Below are positions 32,602-43,545 of a stretch of DNA of 64,000 nucleotides, one piece after another (the first letter of the stretch is position 1; every line of letters begins with the position of its first letter). The DNA is taken from positions 198,720,997 through 198,784,996 of the forward strand of contig CM035407.1 in assembly GCA_020310875.1 (NCBI GenBank). Direction: 5' to 3'. Below the pieces are notes generated by a model, which ran no database searches, was not told the origin of the DNA, and was given only the letters and a program-made list of their open reading frames with translations. Origin of the DNA: Ceratopteris richardii. Taxonomy: Eukaryota > Streptophyta > Polypodiopsida > Polypodiales > Pteridaceae. The position numbers were made by a program, and so were the translations under genes.

Positions 32602-34705
32602 AGCATCCATCACTCTTCCTCTGGGCCAATTACTTGCACTAGTACCGGGAGTGTGACAACAATTCCAACAACAATTCAGTCCTGTGCCTTCTTGCATTCC
32701 AGCAACAGCAACAGTGCAACCGGAACCTGATTCTATGGTCGATCATTCAGTTCCTTTAATTACGGTATGGTATAAAAATCATAAAATCACACAGATACTA
32801 ATTGATGGAGGATCTGGTGTCAACATTGCTACTGCTGCACTGTGTAAAAAGTTAGGGTGGACCGAAATCGAACCAGTTCAGTTTTTTGTCAGAATGGCCG
32901 ACCAGTCAAGAGTCCATCCCATAGGACTTGTACAAAATGTACCAATAACTTTACAAGGTACAACATTTAAAATGACCTTTTTCATACTAGAATTACCGAA
33001 ATCCACCCTTGATTATAATCTCCTTTTCGGCCGACCTTGGCTGAAGCACGCTAAGGTGATACAAGATTGGTCTGCACAGGAACTCACTTTCAAAGAAAAT
33101 AATCGTAGATACGTTGTAAAATTAGATGCTATACAACCTTGCAAGTTGCATGCTAGACCGTATTTTGCAGAACCAGTCCATATGCTAGATGGGTTGTCAG
33201 ATGATGAAGAAGAAGAGTTTCTAAAAAATAACATTGACTTGATCTCCCTAGGAACTTTTGATCTACAATCTGTTGTAGATAATTGGAATCCTACAGTTTG
33301 TACGGTGATGACTGTAACAGAAAAAGATATGAAAGAAGATAAGGCTACCATAGATGACGCTGATCTACAACAACTTTTTAAGCCAGCTGAGAATACAGAG
33401 AAGCCTCGACAATTCTATGTTCCAGAAGATCAACTGACCACTTACAATTTAGGTGATAAAGAAAATCCACGACTTGTTAAGATAAAGGAGAGCTTACCCG
33501 AATTATTTCAAGCAGATTTAATCCAACTACTTCAAGAATTTTCTGATGTATTTGCATGGGATTACAAAGATATGAAGGGTTTGGACCCGCACATCTATCA
33601 ACACAGGGTCATGCTGAAGCCGGAAGCAAAACCACTTAAACAACCCAGCTACCGGATGAATCCAAACTATGCATCACAGGTAAAGGCAAAACTTGATAGG
33701 CTACTCAAAGTCGGATTTATTGTACCAGTAGAGCATGTTGAATGGATCTCACCAATTGTTATTGTCCCTAAAAAGAATAAGCAGTTACGAATATGTGTAG
33801 ATTACCGAAAATTGAACGCAGCTACGATGCATGATCCATTTCCGCTCCCTTTTCTTGACACAATGCTTGATAGAGTAGCAGGACATGAAATGTATTCATT
33901 CTTAGATGGGTACAGTGGGTATAATCAAGTTAGAATGGCTGAACAGGATATACCGAAGACCGCCTTCATTACCAATTGGGGTGTTTTCACATGTACTGTT
34001 ATGTGGTTTGGATTAAGAAATGCCCCAAGTACGTTCCAAAGGTGTATGCAGGAAATATTTTCGCCTTACCTTACCTCTTTTATGCAAGTATATCTTGATG
34101 ATTTTTCGATTTTCGGTAAGATGATAGCACACCTGTTCCATTTACGGTGCTGCTTTGAAAAGTGCAGAGAATACAGACTCTGTTTGAACCCAAACAAATC
34201 TGTGTTTGCGGTTTCATGTGGAAAGCTACTTGGTCACATTGTATCTGCACAGGGCATACAGGTGGATCCAGATAAAATCACAGTTGTGTTAGAAGCACCT
34301 ATACCCACTACACCTAAGGAAGTAATGCGCTTCATGGGCCAAGTAAGATGGCATGGTCGACACTTACGGTGGCTTGCTCATTTGGCAATACCACTGAACC
34401 GATTGATAACCAAGACCCCTCGACAATTTGACTGGACCCCAGACTATCAAACTGCTTTTGATCGTCTAAAGGGATTACTAACACAGGTTCCAATCCTACA
34501 GCCTCTTGACTGGGATCGCCCATTTCATGTATTTGTTGATGCTTCAGATATAGCAATAAGGAGCGTTCTAATGCAACAAACCGATAAGTGGTTCAGACCA
34601 GTGTACTATGCAAGTCGAAGATTAGCCCCTGCTGAAAAGAATAACTCTGTAACAGAGAGAGAATGTCTAGGTCTAGTATATTCTGTCAAGAAATTCAGAC
34701 ATTAA
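32602..34705 (+). pseudogene. pol: Protease, RT and RNase H of element E
   Basis: Frame 2. The protease active site reads IDGGSGVN with Asp at 32804; Gly replaces the usual Ser after Asp, a variant found in some plant Gypsy elements. ILFGRPWL-type protease end at about 33020. RT: WISPIVIVPKKNKQLRIC, SFLDGYSGYNQV, NAPSTFQRCM, and YLDD at 34091-34102 (YLDD rather than YVDD, both catalytic Asp kept). Thumb GHIVSAQGIQVDPDK, then RNase H (VFVDASDIAIRSVL, VTERECLGLVYSVKKF). A TAA at 34703 interrupts at the conserved RHYL position. Apart from this stop the stretch is open for 673 codons. Confidence 0.9.
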
Positions 34706-36248
34706 TTGCTAGGCCGTAGATTTACTTTTCATGTAGATCATGTTGCACTTGTATATCTAGTTCGGCAACAGCATCTAGGTGGTCGATTAGCACGATGGGT
34801 TCTGCTTTTACAAGAGTTTGACTATGAAGTTATTCATCGGCCAGGCAGTTCACATGCCTTAGCAGATTTTCTCTCTCGCTTAGATTCCGGTGAAGCTCCA
34901 GTCAGTATAGATGACACAACACCGGCAATTTATGTCTCTGAACCGACTAATGATGAAATTATAGACCCACCTATGCCATCTACATATTATGATCAGATCT
35001 TGACCTTCCTCACTGATGGATACCTTCCTACTCACACTTCTCCTGCAATACGAAGGAAAATTTGAGTTTTCAGTCGTCGATTTTGGTTGATTGCTGGGGA
35101 ATTATTTTATATAGATCACACTGGAGTTTTACTTCGTTGTATTCCACCACATGAAGTTAACTCAGTCATTAATTTGGCTCACTCAATTCCTTCCGGTGGC
35201 CATTTTGTTGCAGACTTAACACACCGAAAAATTCTGCAAAGTGGTCTTTGGTGGCCTACTATGTACAGGGATGTATCACAGTTTGTCAAAAAATGTGATA
35301 GTTGTCAGAGATCTAGACAGCCCCTGCAACGTCATCTTTTCCCTCTACAACCTGTCTTGCCATTAGAGCCTTTTCAGAAGTGGGGTCTAGATTTCATTGG
35401 CCCTATTACACCACCAGCAATCCTCAGTAATAATCGTTATATTTTGACATGTACTAATTATGCTACCAGATGGGCAGAAGCCTGGGCTTTACGGTCTGCC
35501 ACAACTATTGTGGTAGGTAAGTGTCTACTGAAGGATGTCTTTCCACGTTTTGGCTTACCGCTGGAACTTGTTACAGATCAAGGCACTCATTTTGTCAACA
35601 ATTTAATGAAAGTACTCACACATTCGTTTCAGGTCACACATAAATTTAGTTCACCATATTATCCTCGTGCAAATGGTTTAGCTGAAAGTACAAACAAAAC
35701 TTTGTTGAATATGCTTCGAAAACTCATTTTGGAAACACCGGAAAGATGGGATCAACTGCTACCTGCAGTATTATGGGCATATCGGACTACATACAAGGTA
35801 ACAACAGGATTAACCCCTTTCAAACTAGCTTATGGATTGGAAGCAATAGCACCGATGGAGATAGTTATGCCAAGTTTACGAGTAGCAATCACTCTGAAAC
35901 TGCTACCTGAAGAATCACTGTCATTTCGGTTGGATACACTCAGAGAATTAGACGAGCATCGATGGCACGGTTTTTTGACTATGCAAGAAGTATAGCTAAG
36001 ACAAGCTCGAACACATGATCGATATCTAAAGACTCCAATTTTTTCGGTGGGACAACTTGTACTCTTTTACAATGCAAAGTCGAATCGCTCTGCTGGCAAA
36101 TTCAAGTTAAGATGGTTTGGTCCCTACCGGATTTCTGAACAAGTGGGCCCAGCAACTTTTTGGTTGACCACTTTGACCTAAATTCCTCTTCCGAAAGTCA
36201 TCAACGGTTAGAAGCTGTGGCCGTATCAACACACATCTAACCCACATT
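34706..36248 (+). pseudogene. pol: RNase H end and integrase of element E
   Basis: Same frame continues. It covers the RNase H C-terminus (HVDHVALVYLV, ADFLSRLDS), a TGA at 35063, then integrase. The zinc domain shows His, His, Cys, Cys (GGHFVADLTHRKI ... CDSCQRSRQP). The core has GLDFIGPITPP, LVTDQGTHFVN and SPYYPRANGLAESTNK, a complete DDE set. The C-terminal GPY motif is RWFGPYRISEQVG. Further stops are at 35993 (TAG) and at about 36179 and 36209 in the tail. The tail ends with KLWPYQHTSNPH at 36248. The remnant L at 53390-54741 is a close relative over the same region. Confidence 0.88.
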
Positions 36249-36362
36249 GAAACGTTTCACTTAGCCGCGTTTTTTGGTGTTCTCTTTTCTTTTATTTTCT
36301 TTTCTTTTCTTTTTTGGCGTGCTTAATAAAATAAGTCTGTAAATATTTGTGTTTTGATACCT
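36249..36362 (+). other. 3' untranslated remnant of E
   Basis: Short T-rich stretch (tttctttt runs, 36280-36315). The polypurine tract and the first 770 or so bases of the 3' LTR are missing, so a deletion is inferred between here and 36363. Confidence 0.6.
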
Positions 36363-36599
36363 ATGCAATATAGCATCTTAGCGTATTCGGTACATGTGGC
36401 TGAGCTAAACTGTGAACTGTAATGTCTAAGTACAACAGATTATTGATAGAGCTCTCAACATCAGTCTATTGCTGTGTGTAAGTAGTTAGTTTGGGAACTA
36501 AGTATAGGGCCTCTGTCTAACAGACCCCTTCCACTCCCAAGAACCCAAGAATCGCTTAAACGCACTTCTGATAGTTAGAAGAATAAACAGCGTTTAACA
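36363..36599 (+). repeat. 3' LTR of element E, truncated
   Basis: 237 bp matching 30604-30840, ending gtttaaca before the target duplication gtat. Confidence 0.9.
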
Positions 36600-36603
36600 G
36601 TAT

Positions 36604-36790
36604 TTAGCTGCTAACCCTGTTTTGCATGCCAGGACTAAACACATTGAGATTCAGTACCATTTCCTAAGAGAGAAGGTGATGGATAAAGAGATTGAAGTCA
36701 TACATACTTCAACAAAAGATTAGATAGCTGATATGCTAACCAAAAGCTTGGATGGACCAAAGCTACAAAGATTTAAAGACATGGCAGGTA
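36604..36790 (+). pseudogene. pol: End of pol of Copia D
   Basis: Resumes RNase H after E: the segment HARTKHIEIQYHFLREKV is followed by a TAG at 36721-36723 (CAG in F) and TKSLDGPKLQRFKDMAG. Compared with F, the polypurine tract and the first bases of the LTR after MAG are deleted. Confidence 0.85.
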
Positions 36791-36976
36791 TGCAAGGCAA
36801 TCAACAATTGAAGTTTTGGGTGAAGAATTGAAGTCAAGGACTGAAGAAAAGACCAACTCATGAAGCATGAAGGAAGTGCATATTCAGAAGATGAATATAT
36901 GTGTACACATATGTACATTAATTTAGAGACAGCTTATATATATCTTTTGTATGGTCATAAGCTTGTACATATATGG

Positions 36977-37011
<35 letters not shown>

Positions 37012-37842
37012 TAAAAAGTCGGGGAAAATATGTGAGAGGATGTGAATAGAGAAATTGGTAGTTGTATGAGTCATTAGACATCTTAGAAGTGAGTAGAATC
37101 TCTCTCATCACTCAGTTGTAAAATTCCTTCAGGAATGAAAGAAAATTGCGCCCGATGTTTCTGTGCATTCTCCTTCTGTACTTGATCATTTCAAGCATGC
37201 TTTTGTAGATGTCTAAGTCCATAGTTAATGAGTCTATGGTTAAAGTTTGAGAGCCTATTTGTAAACAGGCTGTGAGAATTATGAGTAGGAACATTCCTAT
37301 GTGAAGAAGTGTTCACTGTTTCCTAAAACAGGTGCAATCTCAATGGTCAATGATTTGATCATTTCTTAGTGCACAGGTTAAAGTTTTGCATGAATAAGGA
37401 GTCAAAATTTAATTTAGAAGGTAAGCCATCTATGGCTAAAAGCATTTGTATAAACGGGTTCTAGATTGAGAGAAGCAAGTGTTAGAAGTTACAGGTGTCT
37501 GAATCGACTTTTCAGAAGAGCAGTTTTAGACATAGGTAACTTGTTGAGATCATTTATCAAGATCTACTGAATCTTTTGGAGTGATTCAACTTGGAGAAGG
37601 TGTGCAAACTGTAGCCAACACCTTGTGCAAAGTTTCATCAAAAACTTTACACAACTGATAAGTTAATGAGAGAGATATGTACAACACACTTTCTGTGTAG
37701 TCATCTCCTTCATAGGTTTTTCAAAATACTCATAATTGATCATTGATCCTCTAAAATTGGTGAAGATTTGAGTTACTCTTGTTATAGAGGTGCTCTAACT
37801 ACAAGAGTGGCTTGTTCTTTTGGAGATTAACACTCTCCATCA
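36791..37842 (+). repeat. 3' LTR of Copia D
   Basis: About 1.05 kb, homologous to the F LTRs (41018-42049 and 46454-47487, opposite orientation). It ends ...ctctccatca at 37842. It contains a TA dinucleotide run at about 36978-37009 that is much shorter in the F copies. Confidence 0.8.
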
Positions 37843-38028
37843 ATGCACTCTATTTTCTCTGCATTCTGCATCCTCTGTGTGGAGTACTATGTGCCGTGTC
37901 TAGAGCTCAATTTTCTTGTTGATCGGATCTTGCAGATGCACATACGTAGAGATAGTACAGAAACAAAATCTCACAAAAGCATAAACAGAATAGATAGAGA
38001 CAAGAGACTGGACACAAGATTAGGTACA
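37843..38028 (-). repeat. LTR fragment of unidentified element K
   Basis: On the minus strand a polypurine tract gtggggggagat (38029-38040) is followed by tgtacctaatc, the expected start of a 3' LTR. D appears to be inserted in this LTR at 37842/37843. No coding region of K is identified. Confidence 0.5.
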
Positions 38029-38039
38029 ATCTCCCCCCA

Positions 38040-38071
38040 CATACTCTGATGGATGAGTCTATCAGAGTATG
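38040..38071. repeat. Perfect hairpin beside polypurine tract of K
   Basis: Inverted repeat of 11 bp (catactctgat / atcagagtatg) with a 10-base loop. Confidence 0.8.
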
Positions 38072-38779
38072 TGTACTTATAGGTATTTCTCATTAGGTCC
38101 TGAATAGAAGATACATGAGGGTGGCTCTTCAAAAGGTGTGCATTCACAAAAATCTACTTTATTTACAAAATCATCGCTTTCTAAGCGATCTACTATTTCT
38201 ACAAAACTATCACTTTCTAAGGGATATACTATTTTTACAAAGAATACCTAAAATAATATCTTTTGGATATCTTCAAAAATATTTGAATAAGCCCATGCAT
38301 GTTCACGTCCTCATGAGTCTTCACCTGCTAAATCAAAACACAAATCACATTAAAAACCTCAAGACATTAAAATCTATATCCATAAAGTATAACATGCCTC
38401 CCAGTTGACAAGCAACTGACCTCAATTGATAAGAATAAAATAGACATGGATGGCCAATCAAATGTCCCATCAATGAAAAATCATAAGTATCTTCCATGTT
38501 CAAATACATGCATGGAAATGGAAACTATTGTAAAAGTCATCTGACTTGGAAGAATATTATAAGTCCACATATCTTGTGGAGTTTGGAGATCTAAAAGCTA
38601 CGAACCTCATTTGGTAAATTATCCTAACTTAGAGGAGTACTTTTAGGTGGAGCATCTATTTTAATTTCAAAATTCAAAAATGGAGAAGCCATTATAAAAG
38701 GAGGATGTAATCTCGCGGCCATACATGCCCCCATTACTGAGCTTATTGCTGATCTTTGTATATGTTCAGTAGCCTACAT
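38072..38779. other. No recognisable gene
   Basis: AT-rich DNA. Short open frames such as the one at 38115-38408 are low in complexity and carry no recognisable motif. Possibly internal sequence of K. Confidence 0.5.
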
Positions 38780-39375
38780 CATAGCCCACTCTTATCACTA
38801 TCATTGTGCATCATTTCTATGGCAATGATCATGTATATCCTTGCTCTATAATACATTATATTATTGATTAGCTATGCTCATCTCTCTGCCATGACCACAC
38901 AGAATAATGTACTTGTGATGATCCTATCTCAGTTATCTCTCCATCATTTTTCATGTTTCATCACTTCTTGAAACCAGCTCAAAGTCTACAACAATCTATC
39001 AAAATTTGAAGCAATTTTATTCAGGCGATTGGGAGTAATCAGCGTCGAAGTGCCCTCTAGTCATTCTCTATTAGCTCCTAAAAAATTGAGGTAAGCATTT
39101 ACTTGCTAAGTTGATTGCTCATTCTATGCTCTATCATTTTAAGTGATTTCACTTGGAATCATTAGCTCTCCAAGATAATTAGATACGCTCAAAAGGAATT
39201 TTCCTAATTGCTACTATATTGTGAGCACTCAGCTTAATACCCAGCAGTTGTCAAGACCAAAATAGCAACTTTTTTATCACTAGCTATTTGCAAAATTATT
39301 TGTTTTGATCTAATTTTTTGAAGCATCATCTCCAAAGTACATAGGCACTTATTTAGTGTCATTAGCAAGCTAAAG
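38780..39375 (+). repeat. Diverged LTR fragment of the H family
   Basis: Patchy but collinear similarity to the second half of the H LTR. Shared phrases are the tttttcatg/atcattgt region, aacttgttaag/acttgctaag, ctcaaaaggaatttt, agagaccaaa/caagaccaaaatagcaa and ttgatc. It ends where the RNase H of G begins. It is much older than the two H LTRs. Confidence 0.5.
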
Positions 39376-41017
39376 TGGCCTCCTATCCAACTCTAAGGTG
39401 AAAAAGGGTAGATACAAAGTAGGGATTAGCAATACCAACTCATTCTCTTGTGGTATCCATCCATCTTTCCCAACAGCTACGACATTAGCTTTTCTAGGTT
39501 GATATTGAATAAAAGGTTGAAAATTTTGTATGGATGAAGCCCATTTACTGTGTCTTTCCAAAATCAATGGTTGATTTAATAAATGCTTAATAGCTTGGTG
39601 GTTTGTTTTGATTAAAACTTTAAAACTCATAAGGTTTTGTTTCCAAATTTTTAAGGCATGCACAATAGCTAAGACTTCCTTATCATATGTACTATAATTC
39701 TTTTCAGAAGGTTTAAGTTTCCTACTTTCAAATGCAATGGGATGATAATTTTGCATTAGCACATCACCTATACCTAAACCACAAGCATCTGTAACTACAT
39801 GGAAAGCATGTGCAAAATCTTGTAATTGCAAAATAGGTGCATGAGAAAGTGCACGTTTGAGTTTTTCAAAAGATTATTGTTATGTTAATCTCCATGCAAA
39901 TTTCAACTTTTTCTTCAATAATAATGTGAGTGGAAGTGCTAAATAAGAAAAACCTTTTACAATTTTTCTATAAAACTAGCTAACCCTAGAAAAGAGCGTA
40001 CATGATTCACAGATTGAGGTACAAACCATTCTTTTATTACTTTTATCTCCTTTGGATCTACATGAATGCCTTGACTAGAAACAATATGTCCTAAATATTC
40101 TAATTCTTTTTGGAAGAAAGAACTTTTTTCAAGTTTGGCATAAACTTTTTTTTGCATAACAAATTAAAGACTATTGCTAAATGATTCATGGTCATCATCA
40201 TTCTCACTATAAACAAGTATATCATAAAAGAAGACAAGAACAAAAGCTTGGTAATCATGAAAACTGTTATTCATCATGCATGCAAATGTAGCAATTGCAT
40301 TGGTGCATCAAAAGGCATTAACATGAATCCAAAACGACCAGTTTTAGTTCTAAAGGTAGTCTTATAAATGTCATTCTTTATCATTCCTTCCTATCTGGTG
40401 AAGCCAAGATTTAAGATCAATTTTGCTAAAGACATGTGCTTCATCAATTTTATCTAGGAAATCATCTATCCTAGGAATAGGATATCTCTTTTTAATTGTG
40501 ATCTTATTGACTGCTTTATAGTTAATGCACATGCTATAAGTCTTGTTCTCCTTCTCCACTAAGAGAACAAGTGCTCCAAAGGGAGAAGAACTAGGTCTTA
40601 TAAGTCCTTTGTGGAGTAGATCCTTAACTTGAATAGCTATTTCTTTTTTATGTAAAGGTCAATGCATATAAGGTGCTTTATGGGGAGGAGAACTACCAAA
40701 AAGGTGAAGAGATCCCCTAGAAGGTGGTAGTTTAGAAGGAAAATCAGCCATAAAACAATCCTTATAAGAAGCCATAAATGATTTATGTGCATTTGGAAGT
40801 GTATGTGTATAATTAACTATGTTATTGACAACAATAGTACATGAATTGTAGCCTTTCCTAAATGCACGTTTTACTTGAGTATGACTAATTAATGGAAATG
40901 GTTGGAATTCATGCATTGCAGACAAAGAAATATCTTGATTGTTAAACTTAAAACTCATTGTGTGTATATGATAATCAATGCATGGATTATAATGGTGATG
41001 AAAAGGCATGCTAAGTG
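39376..41017 (-). pseudogene. pol: Gypsy G: protease end, RT and RNase H
   Basis: Read on the minus strand from 41017: protease tail (MPFHHHYNPCIDYHIHTMSF), a linker, then RT. RT motifs are MCINYKAVNKITIKKRYPIPRIDDFLDK, then KIDLKSW (Gly-Tyr lost) and, past a frameshift, GHIVSSQGIHVDPKE and RSFLGLASF. The palm YxDD region at about 40200-40330 is broken by stops. RNase H: VVTDACGLGIGDVL with its Asp, YSTYDKEVLAIVHALKIW, then KTNHQAIKHLL where Asp of the usual TDH is Asn. Several frames are used. Integrase is missing; the sequence ends at about 39376 against an unrelated LTR fragment. Copia F is inserted between the protease and its tail. Confidence 0.8.
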
Positions 41018-42049
41018 TGATGGAGAGTGTTAATCTCCAAAAGGAAAAGCCACTCTTGTAGTTAGAGCACCTCTATAAAAAGAGTAACTCAAACCTTCAC
41101 CAATTTTAGAGAATCAATGATCAATTATAAAGATTTTGAAAAATCTATGAAGGAGATGATTACACAGAAAGTCAGATGCACATATCTCACTCATTAACTT
41201 ATAAATTGTATAAAGTTTTTTATGAAACTTTGCACAAGGTGTCATCTACAGTTTGCGCATCTTCTCCAAGTTGAATCACTCCAAAAGATTCAGTATATCG
41301 TGAGAAATGATCTCAACAAGTTACCTATGTCCAAAACTGCTCTTCTGAAAAGGCGATTTAGACATCTATAACTTTTAACACTCGGTTCTCTCAATCTAGA
41401 ACCTGTTTATGAAAATGCTTTTAGCCACAGATAGTTTACCTTCCAACTTAAATATTGAGTGCTTACTTGCTCAAAACTTTACACTGTGGAAGGAGAACTG
41501 ACCAAAACATTAACGTCGAATTTTGCGCATGTTTCAGGAACCAATGAACACTTCTTCAGATATGAATGTTCCTACACATAATTCTCACAGCCTGTTTACA
41601 ATTAGGCTCTCAAACTTTAACCATAGACTCATTAACTATGGACTTAGACATCTACAAAAGGATTCTTGAAATGATCAAGAACAAAAGGAGAATGCACAGA
41701 AACATCGAGCGTAATTTTCTTTCATTCCTGAAGAAATTTACAACTGAGTGATGAGAGAGACTCTTACTCACATCTAAGATGTCTAATGACTCATGCCACT
41801 ACTGATTTCTCTATTCTCATGCTCTCTCATATTTGCCCCGACTTTTTTCCTTGTATATATAGTCAAATATTTACAATATCATGACTATACAAAAGTATAA
41901 GTGAACTATCTCTGAATTAATGTACATATGTGTACACATCTTCATCTTCTGAATATGTACTTCCTCCATGCTTTATAACTTGAACTTTTCTTCAGTCCTT
42001 GACTTCCAAACCTTCATTAAACCTTCAATTTTGATTGCCCTACACAACA
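41018..42049 (-). repeat. 3' LTR of Copia F
   Basis: 1032 bp. On the minus strand it starts TGTTGTGTAGGG and ends CTCTCCATCA. TATA box (tatatata) on the minus strand at about 41855-41864. Confidence 0.9.
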
Positions 42050-42063
42050 GCTCCCCCTCAATC
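42050..42063 (-). other. Polypurine tract of Copia F
   Basis: Minus strand gattgagggggagc, directly before the LTR. Confidence 0.85.
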
Positions 42064-43545
42064 ATCAAATGAGGTTTTCTCTATCTTCTTTATACCTGCC
42101 ATGTCTTTGAATCTCTGTAGCTTTGGTCCATCCAAGCTTTTGGTTAGCATATCAGCTATCTGATCTTTTGTTGAAGTATGTATGACTTCAATCTCTTTAT
42201 CCATCACCTTCTCTCTTAGAAAGTTATATTGAATCTCAATATGTTTAGTCCTGGCATGAAACACAGGGTTAGGAGCTAGATACAATGAACTCATGTTATC
42301 TCCATGAATAGTGGGTGTACTCTGAATGATGTCAAAACTCTTCATCAGAGTCTTAAGCCATGTCACTTCCTTTGTAGCTTCAACCATACCTTTGTACTCT
42401 ACTTCTATAGATGACAAAGAAACTGTGTGTTGCTTCTTTGAACACCAAGAAATTAACTTATCTCCCACATAACATAAGTATCCATAAGTTGATCTCCTAT
42501 CATCAAGATTACCTGCCCAATCTACATCACTATATATCTTGATGCTTGTATCTGATGTAAAACCATAATACAAACCCTCTTTGAGTGTACCCTTAATGTA
42601 CCTCAACACTCTTTGTCTTGCAATCCAATGTTCTTTCATAGGACAATGCATGAATTGAGACAAAACTCCAACTGCATATGACAAGTCAGGTCCAGTTAAA
42701 GTAGCATAAATCAAACTACCAACCAAACTTTGATATAACTTCATGTCCTTGAACTCTTCTCCTCCATATCTGCTTAGCTTGTGATTCACCTCCATTGGAG
42801 TAGGTGCTACCCTGCAATCATTCATCTTAAACTTGATCAACAAGTTTCTCAAATACCTTTCTTGAGTCACATACACTCCATGTTGAGTGTATGAAATCTC
42901 CATGCCCAAGAAATATGACAAGTTTCACAAATCACTGATCTTAATTTTTTTCTCCATTTGCTTCTTTAGGCTTTGAATGCCTTTCTCATCTATACCTGTA
43001 AGAATTATATCATCAACATATATGCACATGTAAATGAATCCATCATCACTTGCTTTAACAAGCAAGCTACTATCTACCTTTGACACTTGAAATCCAAGTT
43101 CTTTCAAGAACTTCACAAGTCCATAATTCCATGCCCTTGGGGCCTGCTTCAAACCATACAAAGCTCTCTTGAGCTTACATACATACTCTGGATACCTTTC
43201 ATCTCTGAATCCTTGGGGTTGCTCCATGAAAACATCATCTCAAATATAACCATTCAAAAAAGCATTCTTCACATCTAATTGACATAATTTCCAACCTTTA
43301 CATGCAGCAATAGCTATGAGTGTCTTGATGGTTGTCATCTTTACCACAGGACTATAGGTCTCATCATAATCTATACCATAAGTTTGAGCAAAACCCTTCA
43401 CAACAAGTCTAGCTTTATACCTAGACACACTTCCATCCGCAAATCTCTTTGTCTTGTAGACCCATTTAGATCCAATAATCTTCTTGCTATTTGGCTTAGG
43501 AACCAATTTCCATGTCTCATTCTCCATCAATGCATCATATTCTTC
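42058..43545 (-). pseudogene. pol: RT and RNase H of Copia F
   Basis: RT on the minus strand: SKWVYKTKRF, YKARLVVKGFAQTYG, LDVKNAFLNG, a TGA at about 43237 (Ser expected), EQPQGFRDE, GLKQAPRAWN, and YVDDIILTG with YVDD intact (about 43009-43020). A TGA at about 42928 (Gly in D) precedes SYFLGMEISYTQHG. RNase H from 42921 is open to its natural end at 42058: YSDVDWAGN, SSIEVEYKG, HGDNMSSLYLA, HARTKHIEIQ, TKSLDGPKLQRFKDMAG. This segment supplies the intact reference for the stop codons in D. Confidence 0.9.

Larger units (their letters stand above)
29832..36599 (+). mobile_element. Gypsy element E
   Basis: 6.8 kb element inserted in RNase H of D with a 4-bp target duplication gtat (29828-29831 and 36600-36603). 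LTR ends are TGTTA and TAACA. The full-length 5' LTR is 1009 bp, but only the last 237 bp of the 3' LTR remain. It carries gag and a complete but stop-riddled pol, with no chromodomain. The shared LTR part differs at about 7 of 237 positions. Confidence 0.9.
27485..37842 (+). mobile_element. Copia element D, interrupted by A and E
   Basis: Only the 3' part is in the window: integrase core onward (27485-29831), interrupted by E, then the pol tail (36604-36790) and 3' LTR. The point of insertion of A is clear from comparison with the same-family element F, whose sequence is continuous there (F 44600-44625). D and F encode nearly the same protein throughout. Confidence 0.85.

Noticed and set aside
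36978-37009. TA dinucleotide run as a regulatory site
   Set aside because: Simple microsatellite expansion in the LTR of D; the F copies have only a short tatata.
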